Source: Chloromonas sp. AAM2
Taxonomy: Eukaryota; Chlorophyta; Chlorophyceae; Chlamydomonadales; Chlamydomonadaceae
Direction: 5' to 3'
Length of the DNA: 37,349 nucleotides
NCBI GenBank assembly: GCA_004335635.1
Contig: QAXH01005112.1
Location: forward strand, 1-37,349
The position numbers were made by a program, and so were the translations under genes. Under the pieces are notes generated by a model that worked only from the letters and a program-made list of their open reading frames with translations, made no database searches and was not told the origin of the DNA. Below, piece by piece: positions 1 to 10,890 of this stretch (within the stretch, counting starts at the first letter, position 1; each line of letters begins with the position of its first letter).

Positions 1-352
1 CCTGCGACGGAACAGCAGCACCTGTTCAGCTTGCTTGGTCCCTCAACAACCAGCTTCACGTCACACTGGTGGTTTTGTTGCTTGCTATACAGCCAGGAGA
101 ACTTCGTGCATCGCTGTTGCTGTTGCTTGATCTGTCTTCCAACGTGCCCTGGCGTGACCTAACTGTTGCCAGCTGGGCGCAAACCACCAATCACAGACTC
201 AAAGTTCACAGATAAACCGTCCAGTCGGATGTGACATGTACGGGCAGCGCAAATGAGGCAAGCGCGCTTCAATCTGCACAGCTGCTACACCTGATAGAGC
301 GAGGAGAAGCGTTCGAGACACCAGCATTGGTGCACCACGGTTTCTTGATGTG
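1..352. other. no gene recognised (3' flank of LRR gene)
   Basis: This stretch lies downstream of the stop of the minus-strand LRR gene. It probably holds that gene's 3' UTR and flank. I saw no conserved coding frame, repeat or RNA gene in it. Confidence 0.4.
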
Positions 353-3300
353 TCACTGCATCAGACACAGACACAACAAGAAAAGACACTGATTGATACA
401 GCACAATCTCACCTCTTGTGGTGAGAAGCTGACCGGCAGTTGACAGTTGATGGTCCCATCTGACATGCCCTGGAGGTCAGGCTCGAGCAGCCGTTCCTGC
501 TTCCCCGCACCACCATGCCGCGGGGACGAGGAAGAAGAGTCTGTCCCGTCACTCAACCCGCGCCCCGCATTGTCAGTGCGGCTGCTGGCGTGCGTGCGTG
601 TGCTGCAATACTGGGAGCCTTCGGAGCTAGTGCGGCCCAGGGCAACCGGCAAAGGGTGGCCGGGCCGCAGGTCCAGACTGCCATGACGCACCTCCTCCTC
701 CTCCTCAACCCCGCGCACATCAACGCCGGGCCCCTGCGAGCTGTTCTGTGCAGGAGGGGCGTCTACAAATGGATTACTGTTGTCTTGTTTGTTTGGTTGT
801 TCTTGCTGTTGTTGTTGCTGTTGTTGTAGCTGCAGTGCATGTCGCTGTGATGCTTGTTCGAGCTTAGTCCAGTCGCCAAACCTGCAAGAAAGTAACATAC
901 AAGACATCTTACAGTCAGTAGGATCTGGTTTGGTGTTGATGTTGATGTTCAAGCAGTGCTAAAACCAACTGCACTGGGCTGATGCTCTGAGGTCTCACAA
1001 TGGGGATGCAGACAATCCTAGACAATTGGCTTGAACACTACAATCAGCGCATGGCAGAAGGCTTATATTTAGATATCCTTCATGACTCACAGGTTGATTG
1101 CCATGCAGATAAAGGATGTTATGGTGACGAAATGAAGCAAACATTTTTTCAACGCAAAGGCTTTACGAACAAGCTTGATGTGTACCGCTGCAAGGAAAGT
1201 TGACCAGCATTCGTTTGACTATCGCTGCTGAACACCGGGTCGTGTCAACAATGCTGCACTCACTTGACTCGTTCTATGTCGCGAAATTCCTGCAGCACTT
1301 CGCTCTTGATCTCACACGGATGCACGGGCATGAGCAGGTGCAGACCAGGCGTAAGTTTATCGGCGTCCTTGGCGGTGCGGGCAGCGGCGGCCTGCGCCGA
1401 TGCCGCGCGTGCATCCTCCATCGCCTGCAGGCACAGAGATAAAGATGAGCTCACGCACGGCCAAGTGTGAAATCTGCCACTGGAGGGGCATGGCTTGTAT
1501 TGCATTTAAAAGGATGAGCAAGGCAAGAGCAGCGATGTGCAACCTCCACATGAATGTTTCTTGCAGGCACACTGCATCTACTGAAAGTGCTGAGCTGAGT
1601 AAACATAGCAGAGTAATCTTCGGTTGTATGCTCCAGGTCGGCACGCGCGCACAGTGTCCAGCACCCTGCCTCAGGCGCCGGCCGGTCATGCCCCAACGCC
1701 GACGCGGCAAAGGCCTGGCCTTCCTCTCACTTTCAGACACGAAGTCATGGCACGTGGTCCTAGCCAATTGAGGGACACGTCCAGGCAGCGCAGGGTATGA
1801 CTGCATGCTGCAGCATTCATCAGAGCACCCACGCCTGCACGCATGACAACAAGGAGCGAGTCGGCGTGCTGTTGTGCGAGTGACACGCAAGAGAACGGTG
1901 TTCACAACCTTAGTGCGCCTGTTCAAAGGCCTTTGTCATCCGTTATTAATTCATGCGATCAATTGCTTGCATGCACCAGCTGTCTCTCACCTTTATGCGT
2001 GAAGTGATTGCTTGCGACCTCGAGCTGTTCCAGCGTGCCTGTCGACGCCGTAGCCCTTACGACCGCTGCGAGGCTGAAGGCCGCTGGGTCACCCGCCTCG
2101 CAGTCCGACAGAGCCAGCAGGGTCAGGGGGCGCTTAGGCATGGATAACACCTCGCACCAGGTCTCCAGGCCTGGAAGGGTCGCATCCATGGGCATGCGCA
2201 CACATTATATGCTGGGTGGCCACTATGTACATGCCCGATGGATGGCCACTTTGTACATGCCGAAAAGTCAGAGCAGGCAAGCGTCTGGTGAATTGGACGT
2301 CCTACAGATTCATGTGTCGACCATCTGACGTCTCCATGCCCAAGGATGAGTCCACTCATTCTGCCCATGTGTGCCTGCCTGGCCGCACCTGGCGTCCCCA
2401 TGTTGGTGTTTCCGCTGAGCTTGATGACGGCCAGGGGCAGCTTCATGGCAGCTGCCGACAGAATGTGGCTGCCCCTGTCCGTAATCCTGCAACAGAACGA
2501 GAGTGGAGTTCACCGATGAACAAATCTCTGGGAGCACCTTTATTCGGTCCAAATTCATTTCAAGCCCGAACTAAAGGACTAAATATTCCGTAAGTTTTAT
2601 GACAACTACAACCAGCCCGGCCTGGCCAAACCAAATTGCTCAACTTCAGGTAGTCAGGTAGACATTGCCTACGGTTTGGGCGGTCCGGAGCTGGCCAGCC
2701 CAATCGCCACACCCCACTGTGCATGGACATTGAACGGTTACTACTTGAACGGATACTGCAACTGTCCTTGCTCTGACGCTTTGTTTGCCATTCCAGCAGG
2801 CTTTTGATTGATTGAGTTTTCATCTGTCTCTGAGCTGCGGGACACATCCCTTTTATGCACATTGCGCGCATCGGCATGGATGTAAGAAGACAACAAAAAT
2901 AACAACAGCCTTAGGTCACATTGAGCAACAGACGAACGGCCTACCCGATCCTTGACAGGCTTGGGGCTGATAAAGGGCTGATGAGGCTTGGGGCTGATAA
3001 GCAGTATCGGTCGCCCCCATGACCGAATGTCTCAAGCGAGGTCACCCATGCGCCACGTCCATTAGTCGCGGGCTGAGCTCATATCCTTTCTGCCTTCGGG
3101 CCTGTCCCTGCCTTTCCTTCTGCCGTTCTTGTTTCTTCTTGCTCAAGGTAGGTCAAGGCGGCACACATCCCGTCACATGTCCTTTGACGACTTCCCTGAT
3201 GTAACAAATCAATCAACTGATCACGGTGCCCTTCCCACCTGCAGTAGCTTAGGTCAATTGTGTTGAGGCAGAGGCAGGTGGTGAGCGAGGCCGCCAGGTG

Positions 3301-6300
3301 CTGCACGGCCATGTCGTCCCACCCCGTGTGAGGGGCCCACAGCTGCTGCAGGGTAGTGGAGCCGGCCAGAGCCTTGGCCAGGTCAGCACAACCCTGTGGA
3401 TAAGCAAAGTACAACGTTTCAGAGATTAGCAAACACGATGCAGTGGACGTGACATGGTGACGTGGACATGAAATGAACATGGCACGATGAACCCAGCCGG
3501 AGCCTTGGCCAGGCCAGCGCAACCCTGGTGTGCGAACAATGCAAGCGTAAAACATCAGCAACGGCAGACATACCATGGTGAGATCGACTTGATACGACGA
3601 AGCGAACGAAGCTGGACAAACGCGCTTTCCAAATAGTGAGCTTGGCATTACATGATGTCAGCGGTGAGCGTAAGAGGTATGATGAATTGCACCTGACATG
3701 ACGTACGCTCCTTGCACAGCCAGCATGCAAAGACCCCAATATATTGATCACAGTCATGAAGGTGGCGTGATGGGATCAAGTAGTGGCATTCTGTGACAGT
3801 GTTGAGGTCACGAGAGCCTTGGCTGTCCAACCTTGCCCAGCCTTAGGCTGACTGCCTCCCACCTGTGGTCCAATGTCGTTGTGTCCCAGGTGCAAGCACG
3901 TGAGCTGCTTGCTGTCCTGAACGCACCGACTCAAAGAAGCGGCGCCTGCAGGGGATGCCGGGGGAAGAGTGAGCAGTACAAGTAGTATGACATCGCCTGA
4001 TGAGTGGAAGGAACTGGTGAATGTAAGGGCAGGGTGGGCGATGCTAACTGGCATGATACTGTTGGTGACGTGATGACAGCACGTACATAGAAACTAGCAC
4101 GTCTCAAAGAGGTTGAATGTGTCAGCACCCCATGTGCCCATTTGTGCAGACAGGTATACATCTGTATGGCAACTGTCAGCATGAGGAGGTGCTCGGCATC
4201 CGGACACAATTGCAATGTTCTGTCTGACTATGTACCGGCTCGGCCCAAGCTCCTGTTTCTACCAGTCACCATCACCATCAGCCGTCTCCTGAGCCACACG
4301 TACCCTGTGCCGTCATGCCGACCCTGTCCAGTTTGAGTATCTTGATGCTGCTGTTGGCAGCCAGCGCGTCGCACAGCCGCCCCACGTTTCCGTCACCCAG
4401 GGCATTGCCACTCAGGTCAAGAACCTGAACAGGGCAAGCAACGTGAAATAAGGAGAAGGGCAAACAATGTGAGTAGGCACAGGCACAGGGCAAACAAAGG
4501 TGGTGAACACGGTGAACGATGTGATTAGAAACAGAGCAAGTACGCTGTAGCCTGCGAAGAAGAGCATAGAAGTTAGCATGCTCACTGTCAAAGACACATG
4601 CAGAGGGTGGTCTGGTCCTGCCGGGCTTGCAAGGTTGGTCTGCATTTAGCACCAGGGCTGCTTTGCCTTTGAATGCAAACGGGGATGTGTGCCTGGGATA
4701 TCGGTTGGCTGGCCCTGCCATGCTTCCGCTGAAAGACTCATCCAACAACTTACCCAACACGCAGCAGGGGCCCTGCGATGCTTGTTGCCTGTCTCACCTG
4801 CAGAGCCCTGCAGTGCTTGAGGGCGGTGCAGATGGAACCCAGTGCAATGCGTGATACGCCGCCCCGAATCCTGCACACACACACATGTCCACACTTGACT
4901 TGAGTCCACTGCTCAAAGGACGGCGCTGTCACACCGCACAATGTGTTGTGCCACAGGCTCAGATCCTACAGACGAGACCTGGAGCCGTCTCTGGATTGCC
5001 GACTGCTCCTCATTGAGGTACCATCAGGCAGCACTCCATCCTTCTCCGGCTGCCACCGTCCCCTTCCCCCTTCCATGCCCAGCCCTTGCTCACTTGAGCT
5101 GTCTGATTGACGCGCTGGTCGCCACTGCGTGTGTGACGGCGTCCCAGCCCGCACTGCTGAGGTCGCAGGTTGAGAGCACCAGCTTGACTAGGTTCTCACT
5201 GGCGGAGAGACCACTGCAGGAAAGCAGAGGGGCAGCAGGGGCAAACATGGCACAGCATGAGGGAAGACAGTGCGGGACAGGAACACTGCTACTTGCAGGA
5301 AGCCGCAGGGTGACAATAACATGGCGGGTATGACATCACGACAGCATCAACAGTAGCAGGGCAGTGGGCTGATAACCAAACAGGCCACTGCAGGAAAGCA
5401 AGGGGCAGTAGAGCACAGCATGAGGGGCTGCAGTGCAGGGACGCTGTAGCATGCAGGGTGACAACAACATGGCCGCTGCCAGGAAGGGTATGGTATGACG
5501 GCACCATCGACAGCACTAGCGTACATGTGAAAGAAAGTGTAGTGCTCGGCTTGAGATGGTGTGACGTGCCCTCAGCTATTCGAGCATGATAGCCCGTGGG
5601 CATGGGCATCACCATCGACATCATTACATGGCATTTGTAAAACTTCCTAAAGCAAACCTCAATCAAACAACACCAGCTGAGCACTGTGCTGTCCTCACTC
5701 ACTGGGCCAGTTGGGTGACAGCCTCGTCGTACACATTCAACTCCTGGAGCACCAGGGACTTGAAGTTGGGATAGGCCAGCAGGGCCACGGTTACGCACTT
5801 GGCCAGCTGACTGTCAATGTCCACCTGCACTCACGAAAACAACAAGGCAGAGCTGTTACAGGTGGTATCCATCCAGCCAGCCCAGCCTGGGTTCAACCCA
5901 GCAGGCCAACCTGGCCTGGAGTGTGGCTACTGCATCTGCTTCTGCCTTCGTCTGTATCTTACCCTGTAGGTGTCTGCCTTGACTAGTGGGTGACCTTGAC
6001 TAGTGGGTGACCTTGACCAGTGGGTCACCTTGACTAGTGGGTGACCTTGACCAGTGGGTCACCTTGACTGGCGGGTCACCTTGACTGGCGGGTCACCTTG
6101 ACTGGCGGGTCACCTTGACCAGCGGGTCACCTTGACTGGTGGGTCACCTTGACTGGCGGGTCACCTTGACTGGTGGGTCACCTTGACTAGTGGGTCATGA
6201 TTGGGGACTGCCAAGAAAGAGAAGTTTGGACAGAGATTATTTGAACTGCAGCATTGTACGCCTGCTTGCTATCGTTGCCATGCTTTAGACAACGCCTTGG

Positions 6301-7546
6301 GCAAACCTGTGACTGCCATGCAATGATGATGGTGATGATGCCCTGTACTGTTGCCATTCTCCACTCAATGTGAGAGATGCAGCTTCTGTGCTACAGCGCG
6401 CTTGGCCTTACCTGCTTGAACCTGCACTTGCGCGTGTTGAGTCGCGCCGCCGCCTCAAAGGCCGCCTGAACCAGGGGCTTGACCTGTTGGGTGAGCAGCG
6501 GCATAGATCAGGTATCATGCCCCAGAGCAATCCATGGCATCAACAGGCCACGCTTGGTCACAAACACGTCAAAGCCACACGTGGAGTTTGTACTACTACT
6601 GCTCTGCCAGTGCAAAAGGGCCACACACAGGTCGCAATGCTGCGCCTCATCACACCATGCTCAGGCCGCATGAAAATATGCTCTAAAACACTGCTCTGCC
6701 AGCCCCAGAACGACCCAAACAGCAATTCACTGCAACGATAGTGTTCTGTTGACTGTCCCAGGTTTCAGATGCTGACCTGAGAGGGGTGTGAGCCCGCAGC
6801 CATGAACGCCTCAGCACTGATCTCCAGTGCAGCCCACCCTGCAGGAGACCAGTCAAGGCAAACCACTGGTCAAGGGGCAGCATTCCAAGGCCTGCTGAAT
6901 GCATTACAGAACGAGCCTGTTGCCCCTTGATGTGCGCTGTCCAAGGACAGGCCAGCGACATGCGTGTTGTGCTCCTGGGCTTGTCTGCCCCTGCAACGAC
7001 CTGCTGTTTGCCTGTCTGTCCCTGGGGCGTGACTCCCTGCTGCCCTGCTGCCAAGGTTGGCCATTGCCCTCCCTACCTCGCAGCACTCCAATACAGACCT
7101 AGTACCCTGCAACAACCCTCCTTCAGCGGCTTCATCATTGCAACCGGGCTGTCTAGCCTGAGGAATGGCAGCGATTTCACACCACCATTGCGCCGAAGTG
7201 CCTTTGCTGCTGCAATCTCATCCTGCTGGTCACCCAAAGCTGCTTGTCCCATGATGGCTGCTCTGCGCGATGTCTGCTCCATGGAGCGCTGCTTTGTTTC
7301 CTCTATGCCACCACTTTGCTGTCCTGATGGGGCACTGTTGGCTTCCTGGTCTTCAGTGCCTGCCTTAGTTCAGTGCCTCGCCCACTGGCAACCCCACAAC
7401 TCCTTGTGCTGCAGCTGCTTGCTCTCTGCACGCCCAGCACACCATTGGTCGCCTTGCCTGTCTAGGTGTCACACTCACCAACAGTATCCTGAACCCAGTC
7501 CTGGAGCTGTTCATCTGTGATGGGCCCGGGCACACGGGGCTGCGGC
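353..7546 (-). CDS. leucine-rich repeat protein (ribonuclease-inhibitor/NLRC-like), 17 exons
   Basis: Exons read on the minus strand: 7546(5' end unresolved)-7479, 7359-7117, 6838-6777, 6483-6412, 5824-5703, 5213-5094, 4965-4940, 4870-4798, 4424-4304, 3945-3863, 3393-3239, 2486-2389, 2170-1991, 1834-1731, 1424-1264, 881-353. Phases agree at every junction but one (5094/4965). The product is about 720-760 aa. Residues coded by the first five exons have no domain I recognise. From 5213 to 1731 there are 28-residue LRRs, seen as LDLSGNALGDGN, LHLGHNDIGPQ, IDLSYCRITDRG, VIKLSGNTNMG, LEVASNHFTHKG and LDVSLNWLG. Exon 1424-1264 is Ala-rich and may be helical. The last exon starts with a run of eight Gln, then has five Glu and a Ser-rich, low-complexity tail. 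Such LRR arcs bind proteins; the partner is unknown. The first exon is open upstream to an in-frame stop at 7618-7620, and no convincing start Met was fixed. The tail either ends at the stop at 353 or splices 412-356 to the same stop. Confidence 0.78.
1000..1203 (+). other. short AT-richer ORF inside an LRR-gene intron, unrecognised
   Basis: A 67-codon plus-strand frame lies in the intron between LRR exons 1424-1264 and 881-353, on the opposite strand. Its composition is less GC-rich than the neighbouring exons and it reads as a mixed, protein-like sequence (it contains NWLEHYNQR and DVYRCKES). I do not recognise a family. It may be a scrap of an inserted element or chance. Confidence 0.15.
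3079..3215 (+). repeat. dispersed repeat, copy A (retroposon 3'-end-like)
   Basis: The pyrimidine-rich stretch, then GGTAGGTCAAGGCGG, then CCTTTGACGACTTCCCTGAT, then GTAAC and an AATC-rich tail, is found again at 17690-17825 with only scattered changes. A shorter, more diverged match is at 15335-15415. The shared end followed by a short AT-rich simple repeat is how LINE or SINE 3' ends look; that classification is inferred. This copy sits in an intron of the LRR gene, antisense to it. Confidence 0.6.
5209..5500. repeat. imperfect tandem duplication of about 175 bp across a splice acceptor
   Basis: The segment starting CCACTGCAGGAAAGCA at 5211 recurs from about 5387. Both copies continue through GGGGCAG, CACAGCATGAGGG, GCAGGGTGACAA and an ACATGG block, with indels. 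On the minus strand the first copy carries the acceptor of LRR exon 5213-5094, so the second is a duplicate acceptor (reverse complement of ctgcag) upstream in the intron. Confidence 0.6.
5977..6197. repeat. minisatellite, 13 copies of a 17-bp unit
   Basis: The unit is CCTTGACTGGCGGGTCA with variants at the GACTAG/GACCAG/GACTGG and GTGA/GTCA positions. The span is 221 bp, exactly 13 x 17, in the intron of the LRR gene between exons 6483-6412 and 5824-5703. Confidence 0.93.
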
Positions 7547-8690
7547 ACAACGCAACAGAACGCCAGCACTCTCAGCTGGCATACAAGATAAGGGTGGCGC
7601 CCGGCACCATCAGAAGCTTAGAAGTGGTGCAAGAGCTGGAGCACAGAGCAACAGAGCTAGTTGTGGCCTAACTAGTGATTGTGACACAACCAGCAACCAA
7701 CTGGCGTGTAGTGCAAGCCCGAAGTCTCCCAGACACCATGTCACACAACCAGCGGACTAGGGAACAATGCATTGCAAACTTTGGTTGCTTGATCCCACAT
7801 CATGCGACCGATGTGTCAGATACAAGGAGTGAGGCTGTGAGGCCCCGTCTACCGCCCTGCTGTCAGTGCATGTGGGTGTCGATGCATGCATGAGCTCACC
7901 TGCATGCATGTCGGTGCGCTTGGGCAGATGGACCACCAGACCTCGCCTTCCCGAGCCGGCCACTGACCGGGTCCGCCTCCGCACTGGGCTGCCGCGTGAA
8001 GGAACTGCATGGTGCGAGACCTGCGATTACACTGTCCCGACCATCTGGGCTAGCGACATTACACGCAGCCTGTCTCGAGGAAGCTGCCGGGCTGATGCTG
8101 TTCCGGGCTGCAACTGAAAACGGATGTGGTTGACGTTTGGTAAGTGCAGTATCAACAGCTTGACGCCGTAGCTTTTTTATTGCATATAGTATCTCCCCGA
8201 CAGAGGTGTGCCTGCCTTTTGGTTTCACGAGGCCTGTCTCCCTTCGGAGATGCAGTAGGTTCGCATCTACCCTGCCTTCTCCTGCCTTGATTAAACTTCG
8301 GGGTTTCAAATCCTCTGTTACAACCATAATACTAATAAAAAAATCCTTTTTATAGCAGGTGGGGAGGGGGGAAAATCCGGAGGGAGTGCACACCATGAGG
8401 GCACCTCGCCTTTCCAGGCTAACATCTTCAAGCACGGGCCGTAGCAACGTGCAATGCCGGTCTTGACGGACTTGGACTTGGGCACGAATGCACTGTGTCA
8501 CCCTTTTTCGTCTCCGCATGATTCGTTTTTACGCAAGTCTGTGGCGGGCAAAAGCGTTTGCCTTCAAGAAGAAGGGCTGAGTTCATAAGGCATTTACCTT
8601 GCATGCAAAGCGCAAGACAGTACTCATACGAGTGCATTGTGTTCCCGCAAACTGCCTACAGTTGCTTACTGGCATGCAGCTTTTGCATGA
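7547..8690. other. intergenic, no supported gene
   Basis: This lies between the LRR gene 5' end and the retroelement. From 8160 to 8345 it is AT-richer, with a small hairpin (TCTCC CTTC GGAGA near 8240) and an A-rich stretch at 8325-8345 followed by a G-run. It could be a decayed LTR or leader of the element downstream, but no matching LTR copy was seen. A 207-codon minus frame (7896-8519) crosses it and has no recognisable family. Confidence 0.35.
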
Positions 8691-8699
8691 GTACCCTGT

Positions 8700-9905
8700 T
8701 GGTACTACGTTGTCAAGTACTCCATGTAATGAAAAAGGCGCGTACGTCTTTGACACCTACGACAGAGGTGTATCAGGTGTGGTGGGACCCCCCGCTGTGT
8801 GTCTTCTGACTGATCCTGCCTTACTGATGACCTTTGATGGATCCGTTAACAACCTTGTGTGGTAGGGATGGATAAAACATGGCATCAAGCTGCTATTTTG
8901 ATCTAGTGTATGCACGCACCTTGGGCTTGACAACACGACCCAGCGATGCTGTTGTTCAAGTAGCAGGTAAGCAAGTTGTACCCGCAGTGGGTGAACGCAC
9001 GTTCAGGCTCAATCTCCATGAACACATGGAGTGGGTGGACGCCATGGTGCTACCAGCACTAGTGGACGGAGTACACGTCCTCCTAGGCGAGTCTTGGCTG
9101 AAAAGACACGATGTGGAAATGAGCTATGCACGTCAACGTTGCACTCTGTATGTGAGGGGCAAACGATTTTCTTTGCGGTCCCGTACTGAAGTGCCCACCA
9201 TGCATAACATGATCTCACCACGGAGTATCATATCGTACTGCATGGATGGCGGTATTGTCTGAAGGTAAGCCACCACCAAAAGTACTTAACGCTAAGCAGG
9301 CCGCATACCGCTTAAGCAAGGGCGATCGCTCTATGCTGGTATGGGTGCGGCATGCACGGAACCTTACCGGGGAAGATGAGGTGAGGAACGAGCATAACGC
9401 AGGTAAGGCACACCATGTAGTTACAGCCAGTAAGGTGACTGCAGCACCTGTTGCAGCTGACAATGATGGTTTGGTGCCTGACCATGAAATGGAAGCGCTG
9501 AAAGCAGAGTTCTCAGATGTGTTGGTGGATGAGCTGCCCGCTGGATTACCAGTACTCCACCGTTCAGACCCATGTATAGGCTAAGCCCGCGTGAGTCTGA
9601 GGAAGTACAACGGCAAATCAGGACGTTGTTAAATAAGGGGTTCATAACGCCAAGTACGTCACCTTACGGTGCACCCATTTTGTTTGTGGGTAAAAAGGAT
9701 GGCACGCTAAGGATGGTCACCGAGTATCGTGCCCTCAACAAGATCACTGTAAAGAATAGGTATCCCCTACCTAACATAACGGACTTGCATTATCGTTTTC
9801 AGGGGAAAACCGTTTTCGCGACGGCTCAAGGCTATTCTCAACAGGTTCTGGACCCTGCTGACGCTCATAAGACGGCCTTTAGGACGCTCATAAGACGGTC
9901 ATGAC
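8700..9905 (+). mobile_element. Ty3/gypsy LTR retrotransposon remnant (protease, partial reverse transcriptase)
   Basis: Three plus-strand frames read in order. Frame 1 ends at 8865 with LLMTFDGS, the run-up to a retropepsin active site. From 8879 the frame MASSCYFDLVYARTLGL continues as the protease body to about 9240 (it includes LLGESWL). From 9246 a linker ends in EFSDVLVDELPAGLP, the usual lead into gypsy RT. From 9572 RT reads RLSPRESEEV, PSTSPYGAPILFVGKKDG, YRALNK and NRYPLP, then breaks off near KTAFRTL at 9890. Defects: the D-T/S-G active site is destroyed by a frame change at about 8866-8880; there is another frame change at about 9245; a segment before RLSPRE is missing and the frame changes; the RT lacks the YxDD block, RNase H and integrase; no LTR pair was seen. 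It is a dead, truncated copy. Confidence 0.85.
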
Positions 9906-9945
9906 TTTGTATGTTCATAAGACGCTCATAAGACGGCTCTGCATG
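9867..9945 (+). repeat. short tandem repeat around GACGCTCATAAGACGG
   Basis: GCTCATAAGACGG or TTCATAAGACG recurs four times at the point where the gypsy RT frame collapses. An ATGACTTTGTATG block also occurs twice (9901 and 9947). The break in the element coincides with this repeat expansion. Confidence 0.7.
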
Positions 9946-9949
9946 ATGA

Positions 9950-10890
9950 CTTTGTATGCACGGCAATAATCACACACCAAAGGGCAGCCAGCGGTCATGC
10001 AGTGGCATCTGAGGCCACATCAACATGCCTCAACGTGTCATGATAACACGCACATATGTTAGACGTGAAAGCGCTCCAACCGTCACTCACCCCTGCAGGA
10101 TTGCCCATCTTGCTGATCGTGTTGAACAGAGTTGACTACGATAGAAGACGCATAATGCAGAGTTCTCTAGCAGACCAAAAGTTGGATCTCTACTTACGTC
10201 GTGTTGACTAGTCAATATTGCTTCACATTCGTCAATGATCGCCCCACCAATCGCCCCACCGGCCACTTGCAGCAATGCTTGCCCTTGACAGGAATGGAAT
10301 GCGCTTGCTCATCTGCTTTGCCAACGTTCGGCAGGCCCACAATGCCCATCTGCAGTCAAGCAGACACGCAATTGTTTTCAAAGGGCATCATGCTGCAAAC
10401 CTCTGCTAGTGTGCAAGCCAGTATTGTCATCCAGTAGCTAGCCCTGACCTGCACCAAAGGTTCACCGTTTCACACTGTGCTCGCACACATGGGGTTGCTC
10501 TTAAATCTGCCCCGCAGGGGCCACTGAATGCAAGAAATGGCGAGCACTGCACGTGACGTGTTGCAGGGCCAAAGATACAAGGCCAGCACAGCTACGATCA
10601 GAGCCCGGCAAAGAGGTGCCTATCCATGCATCAAGCACATGCAAAGGAACCAAGATGATATCTGAGGCCATCTGACTTCGTCGTCCTTCTTTTTAGGCGG
10701 CATTCTCACCGTTTGGAGGTCAATCAATTTAGGACATTCAGCTGACAGTCTGGGAAGCCAACTTGTCTGCCGGCTATTTGCGGTTGTTGATTCAAATTAC
10801 AACCGGCGGAAGGGGTTGGTGTTACGGCACGACTGGTCGATCTTGAACTCCAAGCAAAGCGCCTTCATTTACAGCACAGTAGGCTTGAAA
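9950..10890. other. intergenic, mostly featureless
   Basis: Apart from the possible GTPase P-loop scrap at 10313-10349 I see no coding frame with family similarity. There is a short direct repeat of the ATCGCCCCACC kind near 10240. Confidence 0.4.
10313..10349 (-). pseudogene. possible fragment of OBG/YchF-type GTPase (G1 motif)
   Basis: On the minus strand, immediately after a CTGCAG acceptor-like site, the frame reads MGIVGLPNVGKA. This matches the very conserved start of the YchF/OLA1 GTPase G domain, except that the Ser of the P-loop GK(S/T) is Ala or lost. The frame then runs into sequence that does not resemble the rest of the domain. It is either a relic or a chance match of 11 residues. 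Confidence 0.35.

Noticed and set aside
5977..6197. CRISPR-like array
   Set aside because: The units are contiguous with no unique spacers, so it is a minisatellite. The same holds for 35779-36103.
8303..8313. tRNA-like B box (GTTTCAAATCC)
   Set aside because: It is one mismatch from the B-box consensus, but no A box at the right spacing and no cloverleaf could be folded around it.
7896..8519. 207-codon minus-strand ORF
   Set aside because: It has no recognisable domain, crosses AT-rich and G-run low-complexity sequence, and has no splice or family support. It was not counted as a gene.
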